64,000 nucleotides of DNA from Pseudomonas fluorescens (GCF_902497785.1 NZ_CABVHK010000023.1:1-64000), one strand, 5' to 3'. Shown: positions 8,189 to 18,030, numbered from the stretch's first letter. Made by a program: numbers and translations. Notes: a model not told the origin generated them from the sequence alone.

Positions 8189-9366
8189 CGCTGGAGACGG
8201 CCCTCGACGGTTCATCCGCAGACGGCTCGGCGGTTTACGATTACTTGATCGTGGGTGCGGGTTTTGCCGGCAGCGTGTTGGCGGAACGCTTGGCCGCCGG
8301 GCTGGGCAAGCGGGTTTTGTTGATCGATCGCCGCGAGCATATCGGCGGCAACGCCTACGATCATGTCGATGACGCGGGTGTGATGGTTCATCGCTATGGC
8401 CCGCACATCTTTCACACCAACGCCGAGCGCATCGTGCAGTACCTGTCGCGGTTCACCCGATGGCGCCCCTACGAGCATCGCGTGCTGGCCCAAGTTGCCG
8501 AACATCGCGTGCCGATTCCGATCAACCTGACCACGCTGAATACCTTGTACGGCTTGCAGATGACCGAGGCCCAGGCCGCCGACTTTCTTGCCAGCCGGGC
8601 GCAGCCGGTCGAGGCCATTCGTACGTCCGAAGACGTGGTCGTAAACCAGGTGGGCCGTGAACTGTATGAGCTGTTTTTCCGCGGCTACACGCGCAAGCAG
8701 TGGGGCCTGGACCCGTCGGAACTCGACAAGTCCGTGACGTCCCGCGTGCCGACACGCACCAACAGCGACGATCGCTATTTCGGCGACACTTTTCAGATGA
8801 TGCCGCTCGAGGGCTATACGCGGATGTTCGAACGCATGCTCGATCACCCGAACATCGACATCCTGCTCGGCACGGACTTCACCGCCGTGGCGGATCAGGT
8901 GCCCTACGGTCACTTGGTGTACAGCGGTCCGATCGATGAATATTACGATCACTGCTTCGGCAAGTTGCCGTACCGCTCGTTGCGGTTTCAGCACGAGACA
9001 CACGCCCAACCGCATTTTCAACCGGTGGCGGTGGTCAACTACCCGGATGAAGCGGTGCCCTACACGCGCATCACCGAATACAAACACCTGACCGGCCAGA
9101 CGCACCCGCTGACCAGCATCAGCTATGAATTTCCCTGCGCGGACGGCGACCCGTATTACCCGGTGCCACGTGCGGAAAACGCCGAGCTGTACAAGCGTTA
9201 CAAGGCGCTGGGCGACAGCACGCCGAACGTCACCTTTCTCGGTCGGCTGGGGACCTACAAGTACTACAACATGGATCAGGTGGTGGGCCAGGCGTTGGCC
9301 CTTTATCAGCGGATAGCCGAGGCGACGGCGGATGCCAGCGTCCGGGGCTGTGGAGTGGAATCGTGA
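8176..9366 (+). CDS. glf: UDP-galactopyranose mutase
   Basis: The 396-residue flavoenzyme interconverts UDP-galactopyranose and UDP-galactofuranose, the donor for galactofuranose-containing glycans. It has an N-terminal FAD-binding Rossmann motif (IVGAGFAGSVLAERLA), GNAYDH, the mutase signature MVHRYGPHIFHTN and FRGYTRKQWG. It closes with GRLGTYKYYNMDQVVGQAL, also typical. The start at 8176 follows AAGGAG and lies inside the end of the glycosyltransferase gene, indicating coupling. Confidence 0.93.
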   Translation: MPQITLETALDGSSADGSAVYDYLIVGAGFAGSVLAERLAAGLGKRVLLIDRREHIGGNAYDHVDDAGVMVHRYGPHIFHTNAERIVQYLSRFTRWRPYEHRVLAQVAEHRVPIPINLTTLNTLYGLQMTEAQAADFLASRAQPVEAIRTSEDVVVNQVGRELYELFFRGYTRKQWGLDPSELDKSVTSRVPTRTNSDDRYFGDTFQMMPLEGYTRMFERMLDHPNIDILLGTDFTAVADQVPYGHLVYSGPIDEYYDHCFGKLPYRSLRFQHETHAQPHFQPVAVVNYPDEAVPYTRITEYKHLTGQTHPLTSISYEFPCADGDPYYPVPRAENAELYKRYKALGDSTPNVTFLGRLGTYKYYNMDQVVGQALALYQRIAEATADASVRGCGVES

Positions 9367-9397
9367 CCACCGGCGATCCGGGCGCGGCTGCGGTGTC

Positions 9398-10543
9398 ATG
9401 AACCCGGTGGGCCTGTTCGACAGTTTTCTCCTGGCGGGCTACGAATGCTCGTCCCACCGGCGCAATGACGGGCGACGTCTGGATTTGTCTGCCACCACGG
9501 GCCACGCTCGTTGGGTGCAAAGCGATTACCGCCAGTTGTCGGCCGCCGGCATTCGCACGGTCCGCGATGGCTTGCGCTGGCATTTGATCGAGACGCGTCC
9601 CGGTCATTACGACTGGAGCAGTTTCCTGCCGATGCTGCGGGCCGCGCGGGACGGCCATCTGCAAGTGATCTGGGATTTGTGTCATTACGGTTATCCCGAC
9701 GATCTGGATATCTGGCGGCCGGCCTTCGTCGAACGCTTTGCGCGTTTCTGCGCGGCGGTGGCGCGGCTGGTGCGGGAGGAGGGGATCGACGTGCCGTTTT
9801 ATTCGCCGCTCAACGAAATTTCGTTCTGGAGTTGGGCGGGCGGGGCGGTCGGCTACTTCAACCCATCCGCCCAGGGGCGCGGCGTGGAACTCAAGCATCA
9901 ATTGGTGCGCGCAAGCATCGCGGCCATCGAAGCCATCCGTGAGCAGGCACCGGCCGCAAGGTTTATCCAGTGCGAACCGTTGATCAATGTCATCGCCGGT
10001 TCGCACCGGGTCGATCAGGTCAATGCCGCCGAAGATTATCGTCAGTCGCAGTTCGACGCCTGGGATTTACTGACCGGCCGACAGTGGCCCGGCCTCGGTG
10101 GACAAGAGTCTTATCTGGACATCGTCGGGGTTAATTACTACCCGCATAATCAATGGATTCTCAACGGCCCGAAAATCCTTCGCGATGCTCGAGAATATCG
10201 ACCGCTGGCGGGCATGCTCAGTGAAGTTCATCAACGCTACGGGCGACCGATGATCCTGTCGGAAACCGGTGCCGAAGGTGATGAGCGCGTTCCCTGGCTG
10301 GCCTACATCAGCGATCAGGTCGAGTTGGCCATACGTCGCGGCGTACCGATCGAAGGCATCTGCTGGTACCCCATCCTCGACTACCCCGGCTGGGACAACG
10401 ACCGCTATTGCCCGGCCGGCCTGTTCGGCTACGCCGATGGCGAAGGCCTGCGCGCGCCGTGTCATCCGCTGGGCCTGGCCATGCAACAGCTGACGCAACG
10501 GTTCAGTCGGGCCGGTGCCGGTACGAATTCCCATGGAACGTGA
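9398..10543 (+). CDS. Clan GH-A glycosidase-like protein (beta-glucosidase type)
   Basis: The roughly 381-residue TIM-barrel protein resembles family 1-like glycosidases. WDLCHYGYPDDL and FYSPLNEISFW place the acid/base Glu in an NE motif, and MILSETGAEGD supplies a candidate nucleophile Glu. There is no signal peptide, so it acts in the cytoplasm. In a glycan-making operon it may trim or transfer a sugar, or be an inactive sugar-binding relative. The start is uncertain: the ATG at 9398 has a weak ribosome site, and an in-frame ATG at 9332 within the mutase gene is possible. The last 11 nt overlap the exporter gene. Confidence 0.7.
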   Translation: MNPVGLFDSFLLAGYECSSHRRNDGRRLDLSATTGHARWVQSDYRQLSAAGIRTVRDGLRWHLIETRPGHYDWSSFLPMLRAARDGHLQVIWDLCHYGYPDDLDIWRPAFVERFARFCAAVARLVREEGIDVPFYSPLNEISFWSWAGGAVGYFNPSAQGRGVELKHQLVRASIAAIEAIREQAPAARFIQCEPLINVIAGSHRVDQVNAAEDYRQSQFDAWDLLTGRQWPGLGGQESYLDIVGVNYYPHNQWILNGPKILRDAREYRPLAGMLSEVHQRYGRPMILSETGAEGDERVPWLAYISDQVELAIRRGVPIEGICWYPILDYPGWDNDRYCPAGLFGYADGEGLRAPCHPLGLAMQQLTQRFSRAGAGTNSHGT

Positions 10544-12302
10544 AGAACATAACCATGAGCAGCCGTTGCCGGATCAACCGGTGGCGTTTCTCTGGCGATA
10601 TGTGTGCCGGCGGCCCTGGCATTTCGGCGGGATGCTGTTTCTTGTAGTTGGCGCGGCGAGTTGCGCGGTGGCCGTGCAATACGGCATGAAATTGCTGGTG
10701 GATGTGATGACGCTGGGCGATCGGGCTAGCGCGCATATCTGGTCGCCGTTCAGCCTGTTCATCGGCTTGATCGTGCTGGAAAACATCTTCTGGCGACTGG
10801 GCGGGTGGCTGGGTTGTCGCACGGTGGTCGCCAGCTGCGCGGACCTGCGCATCGACCTGTTCAGCCATCTGACGGGCCATCCCATGCGCTATTTTTCCCA
10901 GCATTTCGCGGGGGCGTTGGCCAACCGGATCTCGTCGGCGGGAGCGGCAGCGGGCTCGATCTACGGCGGGCTGGCGTGGAAGATCATTCCGCCCTGCGTC
11001 GATTTCCTCGGTGCGGTGATCGTGCTGTGCACGGTGAGCGTCGGTATGGCCGGCGCACTGATCGGCTGTGTGTTTGTCGTCGGCCTGCTGATTACCTACT
11101 TCGGCATTCGCGGAAGAAAACGCCACATCGACTTTGCATCGCAATCGGCGCGGGTTGGTGGCGAGATTGTCGACCTGGTGTCGAATGTCTGGACGATCAA
11201 GGCATTCTCCGCCCGCCACCGCGAGCGCCAACGACTGGAACGCGCGATTGGCGTCGAAGCCAAGGCCCAGCGCCGCAGCTGGATTTACCTGGAAAAGGCA
11301 CGAGTGCTGCACGATATTTTTCTGTCGTTCATGGCTGGCGGCATGCTGATCTGGGCGATCAGTCTCTGGCGCGACGCCGGCATCACCGCAGGCGATGTGG
11401 TGATGATCAGCGCGCTGACCTTTCGTATCCTGCATGGCTCACGGGATCTGGCACTGGCACTGGTCGACACTTCGCAACAGCTGGGGGACATCGCCGAAAC
11501 CCTGCGCATCATCGTTCAGCCCCATGCCCTGTCCGATGCCCCGGAAGAAATGCCGGCCCCGCGCGGCGGGATCAAATTCATCGACGTCAGTTACAGCTAT
11601 CCGGATGGGCGCGAGGTGTTCAAGCACCTGTTTCTCGACATCCCGGCAGGGCAAACGGTGGGGGTGGTCGGCACTTCCGGCGCGGGCAAATCAACGCTGA
11701 TCAATCTGCTGCAGCGCCTGGACGACGTGCGCAGCGGCATCATCCTGATCGACGACCGCGACATCCGCACGGTCAGCCAGGACAGCCTGCGTCGGCAGAT
11801 TGCCGTGGTGCCGCAGGAAGCGGCGCTGTTCAACCGCAGCATTTTCGAAAACATTGCCTACGGCCAGCCGAAGGCCACCGACCAGCAAGTCATGGACGCC
11901 GCCAAACAAGCCTATTGCGAAGTGTTTATCCGCGCCTTGCCCCATGGTTATGCAACGCTGATTGGCGAACGCGGCGCGATGCTTTCAGGCGGGCAGCGTC
12001 AACGGCTGGGGCTGGCCCGGGCGTTTCTGAAAGACGCACCGATCCTGGTGCTGGACGAAGCGACGTCCGCGCTGGACTCGCAAACCGAGTCGGTCATCCG
12101 CACCGCGCTCACCGCCTTGATGCGCGGTCGGACGGTGCTCGCGATTGCGCACCGTCTGTCGACCGTGGCGAGTTTTGACCGGGTCATCGTTCTGCACGAA
12201 GGGCAAATCGTCGAAGACGGTATTCCCGAAGACCTGCTCAAGCGCGACGGGCCGTTCAAGGCGTTGTGGCAGGCGCAGGCAATGGATTCGCGCAGTGCCT
12301 GA
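10533..12302 (+). CDS. ABC exporter, fused permease-ATPase (MsbA-like)
   Basis: The 589-residue half-transporter has an N-terminal six-helix membrane domain (about 25-310). The ATPase domain has Walker A GTSGAGKST, the signature LSGGQRQRLGLA, Walker B ILVLDEATSALD and the H-loop AIAHRLST. It should act as a homodimer in the inner membrane and export a lipid-linked or small glycosylated compound. It is the last gene of the operon, so the exported cargo is probably what the three preceding enzymes make; this is inference. It overlaps the preceding gene. The start has no strong ribosome site, consistent with coupled translation. Confidence 0.88.
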   Translation: MEREEHNHEQPLPDQPVAFLWRYVCRRPWHFGGMLFLVVGAASCAVAVQYGMKLLVDVMTLGDRASAHIWSPFSLFIGLIVLENIFWRLGGWLGCRTVVASCADLRIDLFSHLTGHPMRYFSQHFAGALANRISSAGAAAGSIYGGLAWKIIPPCVDFLGAVIVLCTVSVGMAGALIGCVFVVGLLITYFGIRGRKRHIDFASQSARVGGEIVDLVSNVWTIKAFSARHRERQRLERAIGVEAKAQRRSWIYLEKARVLHDIFLSFMAGGMLIWAISLWRDAGITAGDVVMISALTFRILHGSRDLALALVDTSQQLGDIAETLRIIVQPHALSDAPEEMPAPRGGIKFIDVSYSYPDGREVFKHLFLDIPAGQTVGVVGTSGAGKSTLINLLQRLDDVRSGIILIDDRDIRTVSQDSLRRQIAVVPQEAALFNRSIFENIAYGQPKATDQQVMDAAKQAYCEVFIRALPHGYATLIGERGAMLSGGQRQRLGLARAFLKDAPILVLDEATSALDSQTESVIRTALTALMRGRTVLAIAHRLSTVASFDRVIVLHEGQIVEDGIPEDLLKRDGPFKALWQAQAMDSRSA

Positions 12303-12315
12303 GAGGGCGTGTCGC

Positions 12316-13230
12316 CTAGTGTTCGAGCCACGCAGCATGCAGCTGTGGAAAACGCTGTTGCAACCACTCGATAAACACCTGCACTTGCGGGGCGATGTGC
12401 GTCCGGCTCGGGTACAGCACCGATACCGGGCGAGGGGCAGGGCGATAGGGTTTGAGAATCTCCACCAGAGCGCCGCTGTTCAGGTACTGACCGACCGCGA
12501 TTCCCGGCGCCTGAATGATGCCGAAGCCGGCCACACCACATTGCACATACGCGTTTGATTCAGTCACGGTGATGCCCGCATGGCTGACATGAACCCTGTC
12601 TTTGCCCTCAACCAGAAAGTGCCATGGCAAGGTCCTGTTACTTTGCCCGGACAGGAAGTTCACCCCTCGGTGCGCTGCCAGATCTTCCAGCCGTTTGGGT
12701 TCGCTGTGCTGGTGCAGGTAAGCGGGGGCGGCGCAGGTGACCATGGTTGCCATGCCGACCGGGCGCGCGATCAGGGTCGAGTCCGGCAATTCGCCGATGC
12801 GCAATGCGCAATCAATGCCTTCACCCACCAGATCGACCGTGCGGTCGGTGACGCCGAGCACCAGATTGATGCCCGGAAATAACGTGGTGAATGCTTTCAG
12901 GCTGTCGATGAATTCCACTTGGGCGAAAGCGGTCGGGATGTCGATGCGCAGCCGCCCACTCAGGGTCGCTCCGGATCGGTCGAACATCGACGTCGCCGCA
13001 GCAATGCTGCCGAGAATGTCTTGCACCCGTTCGTAGAAACGTTCGCCTTCCGCGGTAAGCGTCACCTTGCGTGTGGTGCGCTGGAACAGGCGCACCCCTA
13101 ATGACGATTCCAGTTCCTGGATGTAGCGGGTCACCTGCGGTCGGCCGATGTCCAGCGATTCCGCGGCTTTGGTGAAGCTGCCCAACTCGGCGAGTCGGGC
13201 GAACAGGCGCATTGATTGAAGCAGTTCCAT
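12316..13230 (-). CDS. LysR-family regulator
   Basis: The 304-residue regulator has an N-terminal winged helix-turn-helix (LGSFTKAAESLDIGRPQVTRYIQELESSLG, about 17-46) and a C-terminal effector-binding domain. ARPVGMATMVTCAAPAYL and the overall length match the AaeR/DmlR-type subgroup. AGGAAGAG precedes the ATG at 13230. It is divergent from the dehydrogenase at 13410, with 179 bp between, so it probably controls that gene and itself. Confidence 0.88.
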   Translation of the reverse strand: MELLQSMRLFARLAELGSFTKAAESLDIGRPQVTRYIQELESSLGVRLFQRTTRKVTLTAEGERFYERVQDILGSIAAATSMFDRSGATLSGRLRIDIPTAFAQVEFIDSLKAFTTLFPGINLVLGVTDRTVDLVGEGIDCALRIGELPDSTLIARPVGMATMVTCAAPAYLHQHSEPKRLEDLAAHRGVNFLSGQSNRTLPWHFLVEGKDRVHVSHAGITVTESNAYVQCGVAGFGIIQAPGIAVGQYLNSGALVEILKPYRPAPRPVSVLYPSRTHIAPQVQVFIEWLQQRFPQLHAAWLEH

Positions 13231-13409
13231 GATCTCTTCCTGTGCGGATTCTGACGTCCGGTTTGACTCTAGTCGGGGATTGTTGCCTGCGAATAGAACA
13301 ATCATGTCCTTTTATACGCATTTATTGCGCGCCACTAACAGCGAAAGATACGCCCAGGGCAGGGCCAATCATGGCGATGCCACCACAGACAACGCTTTGG
13401 AGATTCGCA

Positions 13410-14420
13410 ATGAAGGCTTGGTTACTCAAAGATTTCGGACTCGACAACCTGCAGATGGGCGAAGTGCCGACCCCGGATCCAAAAGCCGGCGAGCTGCTGG
13501 TCAAGGTTGGCGCCGTGTCGCTCAACTTCCGCGACAAGGCCATCGTCGATGGCATTTATGAGCCGGACAGTGTTCCGAAAAATCTCATTCCGGTCAGCGA
13601 TGCGGCGGGCACTGTGGTTGCCGTCGGTGACGGCGTCACCCGCTTCAAGGTCGGTGACCGCGTCAACTCGCACCTGTATTCACGGTGGCTTGACGGCGAG
13701 CCCGGCCCGCATGAACCCGACTACTGCTTCGGCTCGCCTCTGCCCGGCGGGCTGGCCGAATACATGATCATCCACGAGGACAGCGCAGTGCGTGCGCCGG
13801 ATGACATGAGCGACGAGGAAGCCGCCACGCTGCCGATTGCGGCGCTCACCGCGTGGTACTCACTGGTTGATTTCGGGCAGGTCCAGCCGGGTCAAACCGT
13901 GCTGGTCCAGGGCACCGGCGGCGTTTCCATTTTCGCCGTGCAGATCGCCACGGCGCTGGGTGCGAAAGTCATCGCCACCTCCAGCAACGACGACAACCTG
14001 CGCATCGTGAAAAAACTGGGCGCCGTGGCGGGGATCAACTATCGCAGCACGCCGAACTGGGAAGAGGAAGTGCTCAAACTTACCGATGGCAAGGGCGTTG
14101 ACCTGCTGCTCGACGTCGCTGGCGGAAGTGGCATTAACCAATCCGTCGCGGCGACCAAGGCGGCCGGACGGATCGCCCAGATTGGTTTCCTCACCGGTCA
14201 AACCGTGCAGCTCAATCTGATGCCGCTGATCTTTCGCCAGACCACCATTCGCGGCATCGCGGTCGCACCGCGTTCGTCCTTCGACCGGATGAACGCGTTC
14301 TTGAACGAACACAAGATTCGCCCGGTGATCGATCAGGTCTACCCGTTTGAAAAAGCCCGGGAAGCCTACGAGCACCTCGCCAGAGGCGCATTCGGCAAGG
14401 TAGTCATCAAGATCGCCTGA
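13410..14420 (+). CDS. Zinc-independent MDR-family alcohol dehydrogenase/quinone oxidoreductase
   Basis: The 336-residue cytoplasmic NAD(P)-dependent medium-chain dehydrogenase/reductase has an N-terminal GroES-like domain (SLNFRDKAIVDG, GTVVAVGDGVTRFKVGDRV). Its Rossmann domain has VLVQGTGGVSIFAVQIATALGAKVIATS. The zinc-ligand Cys/His set of classical alcohol dehydrogenases is not apparent, which favours the quinone-reductase-like group. The start follows TGGAG. The divergent LysR gene is the likely regulator. Substrate unknown. Confidence 0.8.
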   Translation: MKAWLLKDFGLDNLQMGEVPTPDPKAGELLVKVGAVSLNFRDKAIVDGIYEPDSVPKNLIPVSDAAGTVVAVGDGVTRFKVGDRVNSHLYSRWLDGEPGPHEPDYCFGSPLPGGLAEYMIIHEDSAVRAPDDMSDEEAATLPIAALTAWYSLVDFGQVQPGQTVLVQGTGGVSIFAVQIATALGAKVIATSSNDDNLRIVKKLGAVAGINYRSTPNWEEEVLKLTDGKGVDLLLDVAGGSGINQSVAATKAAGRIAQIGFLTGQTVQLNLMPLIFRQTTIRGIAVAPRSSFDRMNAFLNEHKIRPVIDQVYPFEKAREAYEHLARGAFGKVVIKIA

Positions 14421-14472
14421 CCTTTCAAAATCGCCGAACGATAACCCGTGCACGCTGAATCAATACGGTGTT

Positions 14473-14588
14473 CTGTAGGAGCGAGCTCGCTCCGGGCGGC
14501 GTTCCGACGATGGTCGTTAACGATGACGCGTGCATGCTGGATGAACGCGGCGCTCTCAGGTGCATCGCGAGCAAGCTCGCTCCTACAG
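14473..14588. repeat. REP-type palindrome
   Basis: CTGTAGGAGCGAGCTCGCTCC at the left is matched by GCGAGCAAGCTCGCTCCTACAG at the right, with about 70 bp between. This is the TAGGAGC subtype, unlike the GTGGGAGC copies. It fills most of the gap between converging genes. Confidence 0.85.
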
Positions 14589-14602
14589 GGGGGGCGGTGT
14601 GT

Positions 14603-15277
14603 CTATGGGCGGGAGGCGACCTCGTCCAGATGATGGAGCAAATCCAAGGGATCTTCGTACACCCTGAGCGCGCCGGCGCGCTCAAGCTCACCGGTATCGT
14701 AGCCACCTGACAACAATCCAATACCTGTCGCCTTACACCGTCTCGCGGCCAGCATGTCCCAGACCGCGTCGCCAATCACCAGGCATCCCTCGATGGCGAC
14801 ATCCATCTTGTGCGCGGCCGCCAGGAACAGGTCCGGGTCGGGTTTGCCGTATTTGACGTCGTCGCGGGTGATCAGATTGATGTCCTTCACGTCCAGATCC
14901 AGGGCCTTGAGATTGATTTTCGCGGTCTCCATCGCGCCGCTGGTGGCGATGCACCACTTGATGTGCTCGCGGGTCAGCGTACTCAAGAGCTCAACGGCGC
15001 CGGGCAGCGCAATGATCTGCCCCTGTAATGCCTGGTAAGCCGAGGCATGCTTCGCGCTCAGCCTCTTGGCCTGTTCTGCACTGATCTCCAGCCCGGTCTC
15101 GCGCGACAACGTCTTGAGCATCAGCCCGCCACTCATCCCGATTTTGCGATGAATTCGCCACATAGCCAGAGGGATGTTTTCCGAGTCCAGCGCTTCTTTC
15201 CAGGCGGCTACGTTTTGATAGACGCTGTCCGTCAACGTGCCGTCAAGATCGAAGATAATAGAAGTTTGCGGTCGCAT
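14603..15277 (-). CDS. HAD-family phosphatase (phosphoglycolate phosphatase-like)
   Basis: The 224-residue cytoplasmic hydrolase has all HAD motifs: FDLDGTLTDS with nucleophile and acid Asp, the Ser/Thr motif IATSG, Lys in KYGKPDPDLF and the acidic pair in VIGDAVWDML. The helical cap between motifs 1 and 2 fits subfamily I (phosphoglycolate or beta-phosphoglucomutase-like). The substrate cannot be told from sequence. It is monocistronic, converging with the dehydrogenase gene across a REP. Confidence 0.85.
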   Translation of the reverse strand: MRPQTSIIFDLDGTLTDSVYQNVAAWKEALDSENIPLAMWRIHRKIGMSGGLMLKTLSRETGLEISAEQAKRLSAKHASAYQALQGQIIALPGAVELLSTLTREHIKWCIATSGAMETAKINLKALDLDVKDINLITRDDVKYGKPDPDLFLAAAHKMDVAIEGCLVIGDAVWDMLAARRCKATGIGLLSGGYDTGELERAGALRVYEDPLDLLHHLDEVASRP

Positions 15278-15531
15278 TCATGGCCCCACGCTTATAAGTG
15301 GCATCACATGGAAACTGTCCGTTTCCATTTCACTTTATGCCCCGAGTACAGGGCGCTTAACTTTTCGAGACCATTGCGGGCCCAGCGTTCAGTCTTTCGG
15401 TGCAATGCGTTGATGGGCGGGTAGCGGAGCTTGGGAGAGAAGGTGTTATAAAAGGGGACGCGTGCGGTGCGGTTATCGTGCATTCGACGCCTTGTCGCTT
15501 AGGCGATCCCCTTCAATCAGGATGAATCGCC

Positions 15532-16674
15532 ATGCGCCTTTCCAGTTTTTTGCTCACACACATCGAGCCCATTCTTCAAGAGTGGGAAAACTTTGCGCGC
15601 ACGATTCGAACTGAGAGCAAACCGCTGGATTCCGAGGGGCTGCGTGACCATGCCGAGCTGATGCTGCGGGCGATTGCAGAAGACCTTCGAACCCATCAGT
15701 CGCCGCAAGAGCAGGTCGAAAAATCCAAAGGGCTAGGTCCGACCGAGGAAGATACAGCGGCCAAGACCCACGCGATCACACGGCTGATGGCTGGCTTTAC
15801 CATCGAACAAGTGACGTCCGAATTCCGTGCATTGCGCACCAGCGTTATCAGCCACTGGATGAAGCAAGTGAAGGTCGGCGAAGAGTTTGAAGTGGAGGAC
15901 ATGATTCGCTTCAACGAAGCGATCGATCAGGCGCTTGCGGAGTCGATCAGCAGCTACGCTGCCGCCGTGCAAGCTTCGCGCGACGTTTTCCTGGGCGTTC
16001 TGGGGCACGATTTGCGTACGCCCTTGAGCGCCATTCTCCTCGGCGCCGATGTGTTGCTGCGCACCGACGAATTGGGCACCCGGGCGACCAAGATCGCCTC
16101 GAGGATCTATGCCAGCGTCAAGCGTGCATCGCACATCGTGGGCGACTTGCTGGACTTTACTCGCTCACAAATAGGTGGCGGGATTCCGGTCAACCGCGTG
16201 TTGCTCGACATAGCCCCTGCGTGTGAGCGGATTGTCGATGAATGCCGCGCCGTCCACCCCGAGGCGAGCATTCGGGTGACGACGGTCGAGCACGCCGAAG
16301 GTTTATTCGACGGTGCGCGGCTCGAGCAAGTGTTCTCCAATCTGATCGGCAACGCGGTCCAGCATGGCGCCAGTCAATCACCGATCACGGTGGCCCTGGA
16401 CCTCACTGACCATGCCGTGCTGTTCTCCGTCCACAACATGGGCAAGCCCATCCCCAAAGAGGTGCTGCCCTTTATCTTCAATCCCATGGGCCGTTACTCA
16501 CCAGAAGCCTCGATGGAGAACGGGCCCTACGCAAGCCTGGGCCTTGGCTTGTTCATCGTTGATCAGATCGTCAGCGCGCATAACGGCACCATCGAAGTGT
16601 CATCGGATGCGGAGCGGGGCACGAAGTTTGTCGTGCAAATCCCTCTAGGCGCTCCGGCAGCCGTCACGACGTGA
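15532..16674 (+). CDS. Soluble sensor histidine kinase with RsbR-type N domain
   Basis: The 380-residue histidine kinase has no membrane segment. Residues 1-145 are a helical domain like RsbRD_N sensors. The phospho-acceptor is His159 in GVLGHDLRTPLSAI. The ATPase domain has N-box NLIGNAVQHG and G-box GLGLFIVDQIV. No response regulator is adjacent, so it is an orphan kinase that must signal in trans. Pseudomonad kinases of this layout occur near stress genes, but I do not know the signal. The 254-bp spacer upstream contains only the two divergent promoters. Confidence 0.85.
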   Translation: MRLSSFLLTHIEPILQEWENFARTIRTESKPLDSEGLRDHAELMLRAIAEDLRTHQSPQEQVEKSKGLGPTEEDTAAKTHAITRLMAGFTIEQVTSEFRALRTSVISHWMKQVKVGEEFEVEDMIRFNEAIDQALAESISSYAAAVQASRDVFLGVLGHDLRTPLSAILLGADVLLRTDELGTRATKIASRIYASVKRASHIVGDLLDFTRSQIGGGIPVNRVLLDIAPACERIVDECRAVHPEASIRVTTVEHAEGLFDGARLEQVFSNLIGNAVQHGASQSPITVALDLTDHAVLFSVHNMGKPIPKEVLPFIFNPMGRYSPEASMENGPYASLGLGLFIVDQIVSAHNGTIEVSSDAERGTKFVVQIPLGAPAAVTT

Positions 16675-16692
16675 AGCAGCGCTTCTCGACTA

Positions 16693-18030
16693 TCACGCCA
16701 CCGCCGTTATCTCTGCCTTGTTCTCACCCGACGGAACATCATGCAGAGAAATCCTTGAAGTCTCCGGCAATGCCAAACCTCCGGCCAGCGCGAGCAGTGC
16801 AATGGCAATCAAATAGAACGCCGGCGACAGGTTGCTGCCGGTGGTGCTGATCAGCCAGGTCGCCATCAACGGCGCGGTGCCGCCAAACAGCGTGTAGGCC
16901 ATGTTGTAGGTGATCGCCGACGCGGTGTAGCGAGTGCGGGTGGGGAAGGTTTCCGAGAGCAACGCCGCGGTTACCACGTTACACAGCACCGCGCCAATCG
17001 CCAGGAGCATGACGCCGACGATGGACGCGGCGAACGAGCCGGAACTGGCCATCATGAACGAGGGATACACCGCCACTATCAACAGCGCGCAAGCCGTCAT
17101 CACCGTCATCCGACGCCCGACCCGGTCCGAATACAACCCGGCCAGCGGACAGATCAGCGCGGCGAAGATCAGCGCGATCAGCGACACCAGCAACGCCGTT
17201 GCGCGGCTCAGGCCGCCCGCGACTTGCAAGTAAGTCGCGAAGTAGGTGGTGAACATATAGAACGACAGGGCCGTCAACGAGATGAACGCACCCAGGCAGC
17301 ACATCGCTTTGCCATGGTTGCGCAAGGTGTCCTTGAACGGGGAGTGAGCGACGGCATGTTGCTCGGTCACGGCCTGGAACGCCGGGGTTTCATCCAGCTT
17401 CCAACGCAAGTACAACCCCACCAGGCCCAATGGCGCGGCAATCAGGAACGGCAGGCGCCAGCCCCAGCTGCCCATGGCTTCGGCGGATAAGGACGCCTCG
17501 AGCGCGTAAGCCACCACGGCGGCCGATGCGAAGGCTGCGAAGGTCGACACCGGAATGAAGCTGCCGTACCAGGCCCGTTTATCATTGGGCGCGTGTTCCA
17601 TCAGATAGGCGCAGGCCCCGGCGTATTCGCCGCCGGCAGAAAAACCCTGGGCACATCGGATCAGGCTCAGCAGCACCGGGGCCATCACGCCGATAGCCGC
17701 ATAGGTCGGCAACAACCCGATCAAGGTGGTTGCACCCGCCATTAGCAGGATGGTCATCGCCAGGGTGCGCTTGCGACCGATCCGGTCACCGAGCATGCCA
17801 AAGAAAATCCCACCGAGCGGCCGAAACGCAAACGCCACGGCGAACACCGCGAAGGTTTTCAGCAAGGCAACGCTGGCATCGCCGCTGGGAAAAAATTGCT
17901 GGGCGATGGTCGTGGCCAGGAAGCCGTAAACGGCAAAGTCAAACCACTCGACGAAATTGCCGATGCCGGCGGCGACAATCACTTTTCTCAGGGTTTTCGG
18001 GCTGACCTGCTCTGTAGCGGCGCTTGTCAT
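16693..18030 (-). CDS. MHS-family MFS transporter (alpha-ketoglutarate/proline permease-like)
   Basis: The 445-residue inner-membrane symporter has 12 predicted helices. The MHS signature is AAGIGNFVEWFDFAVYGFLAT, followed by GMLGDRIGRKRTL and a second-half copy, GLYSDRVGRRMTV. The length is normal for the family, unlike the transporter at 998. The ATG at 18030 follows CGAGG and is preferred over an ATG 24 nt upstream. It is monocistronic; substrate unknown, probably an organic acid or betaine-like compound. Confidence 0.85.
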   Translation of the reverse strand: MTSAATEQVSPKTLRKVIVAAGIGNFVEWFDFAVYGFLATTIAQQFFPSGDASVALLKTFAVFAVAFAFRPLGGIFFGMLGDRIGRKRTLAMTILLMAGATTLIGLLPTYAAIGVMAPVLLSLIRCAQGFSAGGEYAGACAYLMEHAPNDKRAWYGSFIPVSTFAAFASAAVVAYALEASLSAEAMGSWGWRLPFLIAAPLGLVGLYLRWKLDETPAFQAVTEQHAVAHSPFKDTLRNHGKAMCCLGAFISLTALSFYMFTTYFATYLQVAGGLSRATALLVSLIALIFAALICPLAGLYSDRVGRRMTVMTACALLIVAVYPSFMMASSGSFAASIVGVMLLAIGAVLCNVVTAALLSETFPTRTRYTASAITYNMAYTLFGGTAPLMATWLISTTGSNLSPAFYLIAIALLALAGGLALPETSRISLHDVPSGENKAEITAVA

